A stretch of DNA of 64,000 nucleotides. Source: Fasciolopsis buskii. Its lineage: Eukaryota; Platyhelminthes; Trematoda; Plagiorchiida; Fasciolidae. Each line of letters begins with the position of its first letter. Position 1 is the first letter of the stretch. A model generated the notes under the pieces. The model was given only the letters and a program-made list of their open reading frames with translations, was not told the origin of the DNA and ran no database searches. Below, one piece after another: positions 1 to 11,429 of this stretch. Location of the stretch: NCBI GenBank assembly GCA_008360955.1, contig LUCM01010456.1, positions 367,643-431,642 on the forward strand, read 5' to 3'. The translations under genes were made by a program, and so were the position numbers.

Positions 1-638
1 AAGTTCGTTCTGACCACAGGTTATTTCTGGCGAACACATTGTTTTGTCACAAAAAAAGACACCGACTCACCTGGTGCCCTCTTTCGCCGTCACGGCGTTG
101 GACTAAGATTAATCACATTGGCATCGGTCACCGATTGCGTGGATCAATCAAGGGTTGCCGGTCATTCGGGGCCAAGCCCGAGAACTCAGACCATGCTTTA
201 TTCCGAACTCGCTTTTGTTCGCACGTAGGCCGTGGCTACACCAACACAAAAGTCGCTTGTCTGGTTCAGCTGATTCCAGACAAAAGGCGTCAACTACAAT
301 CCCAATGGATACTCTCAATGCCGTTGTCTCAACAAAATGCCCAGGGTCCGAACAAGCACTGAGAGCAGATCAAAGCAGCTCTGCACTCAGTGGCAACTGT
401 CACGCACAACTGCTTACCACATAAACCCCAAAATCGATGGATATCCTCGACTTCAGTTGCACTACTAGATGCTCACAGATCCTTTCCCTCGGTTGCAACA
501 TACGATCAGACGCGTAGATCCCCGAGAGGTCAATTGACCAGGAGTATGAGGAACTACCGGGAACAATGGTGGATAGGAATTTATAGGAAAATGGAAATGG
601 CTGTGGATATCGGAAACAGTCGCATAACATCCCGATAA
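1..638 (+). mobile_element. RTE-type LINE fragment: endonuclease C-terminal half and linker, cut by window edge
   Basis: A single frame runs from base 3 to the TAA ending at 638, with one in-frame TGA at 360-362. It reads like the apurinic-type endonuclease of RTE-clade non-LTR retrotransposons followed by the linker before reverse transcriptase. Visible landmarks are INHIGI (usual ID changed to IN), the catalytic SDHALF motif near 190-207, the NRWISSTSVALLDA stretch near 433-474, a REQWW block near 565 and GNSR at 612-623, where similarity stops. The start is missing off the left edge. In an intact element this protein nicks the target DNA before target-primed reverse transcription. The internal stop and truncation make this copy dead. 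The family call is recognition by eye; the RTE clade is more certain than any subfamily. Confidence 0.8.
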
Positions 639-1635
639 TCCGTTATCGAGTACTAACCTACATTTCGATGACGCGATCAGTCCATCCAATCTTAGTCGTA
701 CTACGTAACCACAAAAGGCCTAAAACCTCCAAGCGACGGACGAATTCCTCCCGAAAATTCCATGTCACGGAATCACACAACAGAAATGACCACACTGCAA
801 AGCTTTAAACGCAACTATTTATTAACGGGGATCTTTCATTATCAGTGATTATTTGTTACTCATTTCTTGTGAACTGTGACATGAACCCGGGACGAACGAT
901 TCTGGATCAAACGTTTTAGCCGCTGGGTCATTTGGGTTCGTCGTCAATGGTCTACGAAATTTTAAAACTATACAACGTGACACTGGTCTGTCACTGGATT
1001 TATGGATTTACATACTCTTGCCTCCAGTAATGAAGTCCTGTCAGGATGATTTATCTTTTGGGAACCTCAGTTCGACTGCGACATGCATTCGTGGCTGACG
1101 ATCCGTAAAACCTTGACGGTTTTGCTCTGCTCTATTAAATTCCCAGTGGTGTTCAGCGAATTATCCCATTAACTGAATTAGCTTTTTTCACACAATTAGA
1201 ACCAGACAACTTTCTTACATGATCATTTTCATTTCTACCGCAATCCCGACTTTATGTAATGTCGTTCCCTATCAAGGTCAGTTATTCTATGCCTACTTCA
1301 AAGACACATCCTGAAGTTTTATCCCGGTAGTGGGAATTTTTGAAGGAATTGAGCTACCAGCATCTCCAAGGCAACATTCGTGGAACTAAATGTTCCGCCT
1401 AACAGGGATTTATATCAAGTGAAACTTGCTCGGTTTCATGTAGGTTAGTTTAAAGCTCTAACTGGGTCATTTCAGTATTACATAAAAAGCATTGATTAAA
1501 AGCATTAGCTATTGGATTGCACGGACTCAATTAAAAAAAAGTACACAAAAAGCACAAGACCTCGAGGCCAAGATCTGAGTAAGTGTGTTCGAACGCTAGC
1601 TGCGTTTGCACTGATAAGAACTATGAATCACACAA

Positions 1636-1839
1636 ATAGCAGTATCACAGTAATGATTTCAGTGTTACTGACACAAACGGTAGAGTCGTTAATTCTACTA
1701 CTTCTAATAATATGCAAAATACAAGTAATACTATTATTGCTACTAACATTATCGTTGCTACTACTGTCATTTTTGCTACTAGCCCGACCACTGCTATTGG
1801 GATTCATGCCACCGGCACTATCAAAACGACAACAACCAC

Positions 1840-1875
<36 letters not shown>

Positions 1876-1925
1876 AGAAAATACTGTCATTAGTACCACT
1901 ATAACAACTACTATCACAACTACCA
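1636..1925. repeat. Degenerate ACT/AAC trinucleotide microsatellite
   Basis: ACT, AAC and ATT triplets dominate, purest at about 1840-1875 where ACT is tandem. It yields artificial Thr-rich (plus strand) and Ser/Val-rich (minus strand) open frames, which should not be taken as proteins. Confidence 0.9.
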
Positions 1926-2595
1926 TGCATTTTGACAAACCGTGCCCGTGGTTGGCTGAATTCTTGAGCAACCTACCGTAATATGTTCTGATTATTCCTC
2001 CATCAGCCTTTTTCACATTTTTACAAGGTGGTGAGTGTAAATATTTTCCTAATTTATTTTTTTACTCTCACTTTTTTGATTGAAATGCGAAATTATTTTT
2101 TGTATGCAAGAATGTATACAGTACAGTGCAATACGGTACAAGACTAATACTACTAATCCCATTACGGTTATCACGACGACCGCCACCGCGAATAATAACG
2201 ATGAAACTGGCCGGTGGTTAGTGTGGCACGTGGTAGTTGCGTTACATGGACTAGTTCAAACCACTTTACAGTGCAAGTACGAATTCACGGCAAATTTCTC
2301 CCGTTCGGGTTTATAAACTGACCAACTTCTTTTCAGATAATTTCGACTAACGCTTCAATCACCTTGACCGAGATGGGCTTGTGCGCACACCGTCTGGAGA
2401 GTGAGAAGTGCTATAGAAGAACAAAATACACGAGCGAAACTAACTAAATGGCCCCCGAAATCTGAGCATACACAACGAACGTGTAATTGCTACCAGTTGC
2501 TAGTCCAAATGGTGTTCATTGGAGTGTTAATGGTTGTAGCCACGTTACTCGGACTTATCTCTTACATCTTAAACTTGACGATTACGTCGCCATGA

Positions 2596-2632
2596 CTGTT
2601 GTTGTTATTATTATTGTTGTTGTTGTTGATAC
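2596..2632. repeat. GTT/ATT trinucleotide microsatellite
   Basis: Short tandem run of GTT interrupted by ATT. No other function is visible. Confidence 0.8.
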
Positions 2633-3140
2633 TTATATAAAGAAGCAAAAATTTCATTCATATTGCACAAAGCAAAATCTGGTCACGTTACATTTGCTGG
2701 CCTATTCCGACTCAAGGGGTAGCGTGTTTTTTGTTTTCTTTGTTTTATATCTTGTTGATTAAATCACCTCGAAGTGATTTAGATTGTGGACAATCAACTT
2801 AATATAAGATTTTATCCCAGTGCAATCTATAACTTGGATATAGTGATTTAACGGACCAGTGGACTAACGGAGTGGGGTGGCTGAGGATGAGGTTTTAAAT
2901 CATTTGAACCGAATGGTTTATCTTTTTTATTTTCACTAAGAAAGATGTACAATTTCGTGCCAGGCGACGGTGTTATGATCACATTTAGTTTTATCACGAA
3001 TTGTCAATAGTGGAATTTTTTCTGTGAAGGAAAAATGAAGGAATTTGTTGGACTAAATCCGGAATATATAATTCGTTCACTCTAGGAGAGCTTGCTGAAA
3101 CGAGAAGATATGGTGATCTGGATGGCTCGCATTGTGCTAA

Positions 3141-3145
3141 TGATA

Positions 3146-3181
<36 letters not shown>

Positions 3182-3182
3182 T
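3141..3182. repeat. AAT trinucleotide microsatellite
   Basis: About ten nearly perfect AAT units, followed 15 bases later by a short GAT run at about 3195-3208. It explains the poly-Leu minus-strand frame here. Confidence 0.95.
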
Positions 3183-4019
3183 AAGCAATTTGTATGATGA
3201 TGATGATTTGGGTCCCGCTGAGGTGACTCACCAAACGGATAACAATCACGGCGGAGTTGCCAATTGCGTCAGCGGTTACACGAAGATCGTTTCAGGTGAG
3301 TGCGGAAAACTCCTCAGAGCACATTGACGGAACGCAGACTGACCAACAAGAACGTTTACAGTGATTAATATTTAAACCAATGCAACACTTTATTTCGTAT
3401 ATGAATATATATATATATAGCTGCATTAGATGAACAACTGAAAACGAGCTTGTTCATCAGTCAATGTTCTCCCAAAGATAGTTCCGTTACAACGGAAATA
3501 CAAGCAGGCATTTCTTTTCATCATCCACCTGTTCATCTCAGTTTACACGAGCAGCCCAGCCGGGATAATAATACAAGAGAGGGGCAGTTTTAAATGAGAC
3601 AGTTACTCACCGTTTGTCCACATTTCATCGTCACAATTCATTCAATGTTGGATCAGATTTCCCAAAGGTAGCATTTGAGTTCTCAGTGGTATCACTTAGG
3701 GCACAGCCGAAATCAAGCATTTCTGATGAGTTCTTGTTTGTTCACGCATTTGCCTGCATATAACAAGTCACACAAAGAACTTCCATTTGCTTACGATACA
3801 ATTTAGTAGGTTGTAAATCGGTCTACTTTAGTTTCTACAATCTCTAATTTTGCACCAATATCCTCTGGTTTTGACTACTGCCCGACTGGAACGTCTGCTC
3901 AAGACAAAAATATACGAGAAAAAGTTAAAAACCAACTCGAGGATACCATGTTGAGGGACTACATCGAAGAGAAAAGATTCCAAATGAAGGATTACCGCTA
4001 ACTGCGATCCTGAGAGGCA

Positions 4020-4990
4020 TCATCCATTGACTCCGACCATCATTCGGCAGATCTCGTGATTCCCAACTTGATAGTATGACTGAACCTGCACGGGCCAGTC
4101 CTCTCAGCAGCTGGACACCTCAAATCATCTACATAATTCCTGACTCGGGGAATAGCGTACAACTTTCGGTTTGGATCAAGTAGTTCTTCTAAACACTGAA
4201 CCACGGTTTTCTCGTACCAGTTGCCAACAGATATTACGGCAATGTGAACTCAACTGATGACTGATAACGGGATGCTGCGATTACGCCATGCGTGCCCCAG
4301 GATGATAAATAAATCCCAACCGAGCGTTCTGTATACAGATAGATCCTTTATGCGATACAGCACCAACAGTTGAAACGTTATTGCTCAAATAACAAAACTT
4401 CTCTACTTCACTCAGTTCTTCCTCTGCAAAAACAGGATTCGGCGTCCAACCCATCTAGTCCTGCAACAGCATTTCACATCCCGTAGGTGAAACAATCGTC
4501 CCAAACTTACGTTCACCATTGTTCAGAAGCTCGGGAAAAACCTTCAACTTACCTGAATCTTCATTCAGAAACACGACGTTATCTAGCTATTCTAAGCCAG
4601 CCAGGTTACAGTTTGAGCAAATATCAATGGAACTATTATCACATCAGGATAGGCCTTTCCCCATAGTGATTTGGATTATAAGTCAAAATTAAAGGACGAC
4701 AGAGAGCAAATCTCACATCGACACTAATTTTGGCAAACCGCGATAAAGGTGTTCACATAAAAAGTTGGAGAAATGAAGTAAATTTTGCTGGCGGATCCTT
4801 CAGTGAGAGGCGATGCCAACGAACTACAGGGCCATCTGCGACGAAAGCCACTTTCGGACAGTGGAAGGCAGAAATCGCAAGCCCATGGAAGGTACGCTTA
4901 TGTTAAAAAAAATTGTCGCAGAGAATAACGTGATCAATACAAAGCTGACGAGCTCAAAATACCGGCATGATTTCACGAGAACTAGGTACC
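4020..4990 (-). mobile_element. Antisense RTE-type LINE fragment: reverse transcriptase core to thumb
   Basis: Read on the minus strand from about 4990 down to 4020, successive frames give recognisable RTE reverse-transcriptase blocks. These are an LSLKDPPAKFTSFLQ-like segment near 4760-4800, an LLSVVL/IIQITMGKGLS stretch near 4650-4715, a degraded active-site block ending LDNVVFLNED near 4585-4615 (the usual YADD appears as stop-LDN), PTGCEMLLQD near 4455-4485 and a KFCYLSNNVSTVG-type block near 4370-4410. At least two frame changes and several stops show a pseudogenised copy. It lies between two sense-oriented pieces of the same clade and about 310 bases from the downstream one, so the pair forms a diverged inverted repeat. 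Confidence 0.75.
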
Positions 4991-5299
4991 AGCTCCCCGA
5001 ATAATTGAGGGTTGTTTAGCATAAAACATACATGAAGCTAGGGAATACTAATGAGAGTGTTCTTCCTAGGAGTATTCCACAGCGTGTCAAGCCACTACAA
5101 GAAAAAAGTATTGACTTCTAAGTGTGATTGATGATTTCGGTAGATTTAATTTTTCTCACAAACCTTAATACGTTTTTATTATCTACGTCGACCGAAACGC
5201 AAATCCACTGGTCGCAAAGGTTTTCCGTACTTAAACTTATTACTAACAGATTGATTTTATATACAACAAGGCTTGCACGATGAAATTCAATTAGTAGCT

Positions 5300-6690
5300 G
5301 TCCCAGGTAAAAGTCAAATACTGTTTAAGCTTATACGCGGCACCGGGGAGTGGAGAAAATCACTTCGTGGGATCATATAGGATAAAAATGCAGAGCCTAT
5401 CCACGGTAGACGGGAAAGGCTTGATCGCTGAGATGAACAATTCAGGGAGCAGTCTAGCTGGCCGCTCGTCATTGTAGTTACTCCTAGGACATTAATCACG
5501 AATCTTGGATTTTTAACGGAAGTGGAAGTAGTACCGGACATTAGACTACTGAAGAAGGAAAAAAGCTCCAGTCCTGACTAATCTCCTCTAATTCTCCTCA
5601 TATTTGGTCAAGGGTCCTTAATATAAGCCCTTACCTTACTGCTTTGTGATACTTGGGACGAAGAGATTATTTCGTTATCGTGAGGTAATTCTCTGACTGT
5701 GCCCACCTTCAAGAAGGCAACACCTGTTAAGTGCAGCAGTAATTGTGGATCTGCTTAATTTCTAAATCTACTAAGATCTTAGCTTCAATAATGCATAAAT
5801 GTTTGACGCCGCTTTGTGAGAATAATATCCGCGAACAGCAGACAGGACTTCGTTCACATCGGGGTCACCTTGACCACATTCTTGCTCTTTACTAGATACT
5901 CAAAACGCGCCACGCACCCATACTTCGTTGTCCGACCACCGTAGGTTTACTGGACTCGGTCGACAGAACAGCGCTATTCAGTGCTCTCCACCGGACGGAT
6001 ATGCCAACGAAGTTCGTGAACCTGTTTCGAGCATTGCACTCGCATACCTATGGTCGCGCTAGGGTATACGGCGAATTATCAAGTTCATTCGAAACGACTA
6101 GTGGTGCTCGACAAGGGTGTCCCATCTCTCCATTCCTGTTCAACTTCGTCATGGACGAGGTGATGGAAGATGCTTTAGAAGGTCTCCGGGATGCAGGAGT
6201 CGAAATGGGAAACGGAGGGAAGCTGTATGATCTAGATTACGTAGATGGAGCTGTGTGCCTGTTCGAATCCGCGAACCCTGCACAACGTGCACTAGATAGA
6301 CTCTCGAGTTCGGTTGCTCGGTTTGGCACGTCCTTTACACCTCAAAATGTAAAGTGCTATTGCAGAACTGGACGATAGTAGTCAGGAACTAGATACTGGA
6401 TGGAGAATAACTAACAATTGTCGGCCGTTTCGGTTACCTCAGCAGCTGGGTGTCGAAGGATGAGTCCAAGGCAATGCAGGTGAGTATTTGTATATCCAAA
6501 GCTCTAGCGGCGCGTGTTGGACTGAAGCCTTTGCGGTGCCCACCTGGTAGTTTAATGAAGTTGAAAGGTTGTGTATACAGTGCTCCACTGATCTCATTTC
6601 TGTTGTACGGTTACGAGACATGGAGTCTGCGTGTCGAAGATGAAGATGATAATGTTGATGGTAATGAATGAATTCGTTCAGAATAGTTCG
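5300..6690 (+). mobile_element. RTE-type LINE fragment: linker, reverse transcriptase and thumb
   Basis: Plus-strand translation, with frame changes, follows the RTE ORF2 order. It begins at GKSQ/LFKLIRGTG (5306-5345), continues through an LLKKEK block near 5545, VPTFKKATPVKCSS near 5702-5745, VGLLDSVDRTALF at 5941-5979, ARQGCPISPFLFNF near 6109-6150 and the active-site block LDYVDGAV near 6232-6255, and ends with LLYGYETWSLRVED near 6600-6645. The longest intact frame is 6001-6378. The active site reads YVDG instead of YxDD, so the second catalytic aspartate is gone; frameshifts and stops confirm a dead copy. It starts at the residue position where the 1-638 piece ends. Similarity fades after 6645 into a GAT-rich tail. 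Confidence 0.88.
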
Positions 6691-6699
6691 CTTTTACTG

Positions 6700-9600
6700 A
6701 CTTCACTTTACTCTGGACAGTTCATTTCTTATCGATTTGTATTCTTTGTGTTTACTAATTTGTAGAATATTCATTCGATAAGGTTGAGTGAATGAAAAAA
6801 TGCTAGACAAAAAAGTGGGACGTCCTAGGACAAACGTTGTTTAATTATTAGAGGGATTTTGCATCAGATAACATCACCAATCGTGACCTGTGGATGACGG
6901 TGATCCTAAATACTCACTTCGAAAAAAGCGTGCGTCACGTAAACCGGTTAGTTATTCGTTGTTGTCACTGTCACAAATGGCTAATTTCCAAATGAGATAA
7001 CCAAATGCAATCAATAACATTCTTCGAAATCCAACTTCGCCTCTCAGGGACTGAATCAACATCCAAATCGAAATTGTGATGCGAACAGCCTCTAATCGTA
7101 CGCAATTTCAGTACCCTGAAAAACCGGAACTCACAATTGTGGCGGCTAAAGTAAGATTGTCTGAAGTTGATAAATTCATTCTGTTTTAGGCCGTGCACAG
7201 CACAAATATTTTTATAGTACAAACTGCATACAAACGGTGGTAGGCAAGTGCAAGAGCATTACTATCAGAGGTAGGTCTTCACGTTAATCCAAATACAACT
7301 AGGAAATTCCAATGGAAAGTCCTCAAAAATCAGTTGCCAACCATCAAAGGAACCAAAAAACCAATGAGGCTCAGAGACCAGTAAGAGTACACGTGATATC
7401 TGTTCTCGGATCCATACAATTATCCGCTCGTTTGATTGACAGTATACTGAACTAGAAATGGGACAATTACGGACTGACCAAGTCTAATAAGTCCAATTAA
7501 CAGACGCGTAACGATGGCTTGGACACAGTCGGATTGAAATGAAATTCTTCGAATTGAAAAATTTGTGAACTGGAAACTTTCAAAAATAAGTACATCCCCC
7601 AATTGAAGTAACGTGAAATGAGTGCAAAAATTCACCACGATTGATCCATAAATCCTTGACTATGCTACACACGTGTATAATGCACCAACCGTGCCATACC
7701 ATTGTGATTTGTTGTTGAATTATTGGTCCCGTCATTTCTTATTTTGTGTGTGATTTTTAATGAAACTGGGTAGATAGGACGAAGCGACAAGGAACTCAGG
7801 GCAACACAGATCGACTTGACTGAGGATCGGGGACTGAAAGACTCGAAATCAGTCCTATCTTGATACAAGCATGCTCCACACAATTGGAAGTGACTTCCTC
7901 TCACTCTCAAGTATATTGCTTAGAGTTGTACGTGCTTGTGGGCAAATAAGAATCAATGTCACTCTGACACGTGAACCGTTCCCACCCAAGGCGTGAACCC
8001 AATCAGTTTTAGACTCTCAATTCAACAAATTTCGATGAAACCGCTTTCAGCTGGGAATGGTTTTCCAAACTAGTAGTATCACTTACTGGTGCTGAAAATG
8101 ACGGTAATACTCTCGGAGGCGAAACATCAGCATGCATTCGTTGTTTTAAACGCAACTGGTGTTATTCAGCGAGTCAAACTTTCACTTGAAATTTCACGAT
8201 GTTGAACTGAGAAGCGCAGCTATTAGAAAAGTTGCGTAATAATATTTGTCTCCTATCCTACTACTTAAATCGATTGACCAAAGAAAGACAGCTTTTGCTC
8301 ACTAGGATATCATTTGAATCATTAGGATTATGAATGGATGATAAGTCCACTTAAGAATCACATGGTGATTTGTGGGAAGATTTGCGTCGGTCAGGCCAGA
8401 CTAACCGTCAGAAGGGGGACACAAGGCCCGGCAGTATTGATTTTTCCTCCCAGTAATGTTTTGCATACGGGGAATTTCGTTTATCCATCCATATACGAAA
8501 TAAACTACTGCGAACAAAGAATGCTTTTTATTTAATATTTCGATGAGGCTATTCGGTGCCAGTGGTGTATGTCACGGCGGAGAGCTGCGCTGATTGTTGG
8601 AAGCATTCCAAATGCAACGGAATCTTTTCTCTCATTGCCTTGCGATTTTTTTCCCGAATCATTTTTCACGCTTCTGCGAAAGACATCGTTAACTTCGTAC
8701 TAGTAGTGGCTGTAGTGGTAGTAATTGTTGTTGTTGTTGTCGTTGTTGTTGCTGTCGCTGCTGTTGCTTTCGCTGTTGCTCATGACGACGGCGCTAGTGA
8801 CAGTTTCAAGTCTAGTGGGTTGTTACTTTAAATGTGTACAAACTATTCGCCCCTTTGCTCATCGTTCAAATCCGCAGAAGAACTATAAGCTAGAGAACCC
8901 GTGAGCTAGAATATCTTTTGTTTGTGATTCTGGCGAGAAAATATACCAAGTTTTTCAGAGTTCTTTGATATGCATGTCACACCAGTCATGAACATTCCAT
9001 CGAGCAATGTTATGAGGTCAACCGTGCACATGATCACCAGATCCGTTCTTGGTCTGAGTTACTCACGGGGAGATTTGTCCGCCCCAATTAAAATAGTAAT
9101 AGGAATAAACTGGACTGCTTTTATGAGTTTAAGAATACAATTTTGTGTACCTAACTTCTCGGAGCGAAAACAATGCTCGAATCAGACAAATCATACGTGT
9201 ACCCAATGGTCAGTCGTGCTCAGTTGTGCAAGATGCAACCGGAACGTCTCTCAATCCGCACTTCGCTCTCTGCACTCGACCAATATCACGTCTGGGTCAG
9301 AAATGTGACCAAACAATGTTTTCCGACAACTTTTATTTGTCATCCAGAAACCGCATGGTCAGCATTTTTTATCAGGTTTTAAATACCCCAAGCATGAACA
9401 AGAATGATGTGAATATGGTGTAAAATTTTGTGTATTTATTGACTGATCGGCTGATTGATTGAATGATACACAGGTTTGTACATATAAACAGTTTTTAGGT
9501 TGCTGCATGTCAAACAATAAAATGAACTATCCCCAATGGTCAAAACAAAGCTAAAGAAACATAACGAGTAGAATTCGACAACAAATGACCGTGCTGACTG

Positions 9601-10900
9601 AAAAAGTAGTTTCAAGTAGGATCATATTTTCTCAGACCGGATTGCTGAAATCCGACGGCGGTACCTGTTGCGTTTGCAATGTATGTGATAAAGGCTGAAT
9701 TTCTCTGTTGCAAAATCAAGGACACAGGTGAGGCTAAAGTAGACCGCCCAATGCTACATGCACTACACGATGCGAATCGGTACGGGTGAATACCGTGACT
9801 TAAGGACAGTATTTACGGCAGGTGAAGTGGATTAGTCCGCATAAAAGGAACAGTCAAGTGGAGTATCATTTGACCGGCAAAATTTGTACATTCGTCTGTA
9901 TGCATGACGGTAGCTTTGCATTCTTTCGTCATTTCTAGTGGGTCTTTTGTACCTTCAGTCCGATTAGTGTGTACATGCAGCTGTCAGAAGACCACACAGT
10001 TTAACTTTCGGTCTGTACGGTGCATAATGGTGTTTTCTCTAATCAGTTTCATTGCTGTATCTTCCCTACCTTTCTGACTTTGTACGTCCCTGTTTGTTTT
10101 GGGCACTGGTGTTAACAGACAGACATTTTAATCGATATTTTGACACTGAAATTAAAATCTAAGCACACTACAAGATGATTTTTCCAAAGCACCAAGCGCA
10201 TCGATCAGCCTTGGTATTGACACGAGTCCAACTTTCACATTGTCTGCAAAGTCAGCTCGAACTTGAATGAGTTACTCTGCCAGTCAGACTGAATAGGCAG
10301 ACGACAGTGTCACGACCCTGTCCGAAGAAAACCCCAACTGGCCGACAGAATCCGGCAATCGACGACACTACACAGCTTAGTAATTTCCACAAACACGAAG
10401 CATTTTGACATGCCAGGGGAAAAATGACTGCGACTTTCACAATAAACCCATATTTACAAAGTGGCAAAGAGGGAAGTTTAATACAAAACTGCCCGTTTTT
10501 CAAAACCGCAGCGCATTCAGTCGGCGGCAGCGAATTCGTCATTTTGATCAAGTCCCGACGATGCATTGGGATTCAGATATAGTACGCTCATTAAATGAAG
10601 ACAAAACCGAATAAAAATTTCTTCATTACATGACTCAGATGAAAAAAACCAGACTGAATAATTCACTTCCAGTGTAGGGCTATTGAGGAAATGTAAAAAA
10701 GATATTCCCACTTTCTGTGGTTCAAAACAGGCATCAATCATGGACGGATACTATTCTGTATGCCGACATGAACTTAGACAGGTCATCGTAAAATAAGGAA
10801 GGATTTGATTATAACGAAACAAAACAAAGAATATGTTTGCCGCAAGAATCCGATGAGATCGCAGATAGCAGGTCGGGATCTGGGAAAGCTGAATAGACAT
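6700..10900. other. Non-coding stretch, no supported gene
   Basis: Only short overlapping frames are present. Three mutually overlapping plus-strand frames at 8970-9423 and a two-strand open region at 10,252-10,614 lack domain signatures and good splice sites. A GTT/GCT-rich microsatellite lies at 8700-8780. Nothing else can be supported. Confidence 0.5.
8700..8780. repeat. GTT/GCT/GTA trinucleotide-rich tract
   Basis: Imperfect triplet tract producing an artificial Val/Ala-rich frame. Similar triplet tracts recur at 1.7, 37.6, 37.8 and 42.9 kb. Confidence 0.85.
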
Positions 10901-11024
10901 GAAAACTTAAGTGGTTAAATCAACCCGTTTGCATAGATCGACAAACAGATATATAGAAACCAGTGGAAGGATAGAAACGAGTTGATAGGGAGATAGACAA
11001 AGGGGTGGGGATAGAGGGAGGTAA

Positions 11025-11027
<3 letters not shown>

Positions 11028-11061
<34 letters not shown>

Positions 11062-11074
11062 CAGATAGATAGAC

Positions 11075-11124
<50 letters not shown>

Positions 11125-11341
11125 GAAAGATAGGATAGATAGGATAGATGGGATAGATAGGATAGATAGGATAGAGAGATAGGATAGATAGGATAGATAG
11201 GAAAGATAGGATAGATAGATAGGATAGATAGATAGGATAGATAGGATAGATAGGATAGATAGATAGGATGGATAGATAGGATAGATAGATAGGAAAGATA
11301 GGATAGATAGGATAGATGGGATAGATAGATAGGATAGATAG

Positions 11342-11421
<80 letters not shown>
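11028..11421. repeat. GATA satellite block with pentameric GATAG interior
   Basis: About 390 bases of GATA tetramers at both ends enclose a middle section (about 11,120-11,340) in which GATA and GATAG units alternate. Occasional GAAAG and GATGG variants occur there. Imperfect GATA continues upstream to about 10,935. The block explains the 192-residue minus-strand YLSIYPI frame, which is not a gene. Confidence 0.97.
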
Positions 11422-11422
<1 letters not shown>

Positions 11423-11429
11423 ATGTGGT

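Larger units (their letters stand above)
640..4010. other. Non-coding stretch with microsatellites between RTE pieces
   Basis: No gene is supported here. The stretch holds the trinucleotide tract at about 1640-1925, a GTT tract near 2600, an AAT tract at 3141-3182, and a weak B-box-like motif at 885-905. A 63-codon open frame at about 3808-3999 with a charged end (EKRFQMKDYR) has no recognisable identity and no convincing splice sites. If the flanking sense RTE pieces are one split element, this stretch is part of the inserted DNA. Confidence 0.5.

Noticed and set aside
5314..5541. 75-residue minus-strand ORF
   Set aside because: Antisense shadow of the sense RTE fragment.
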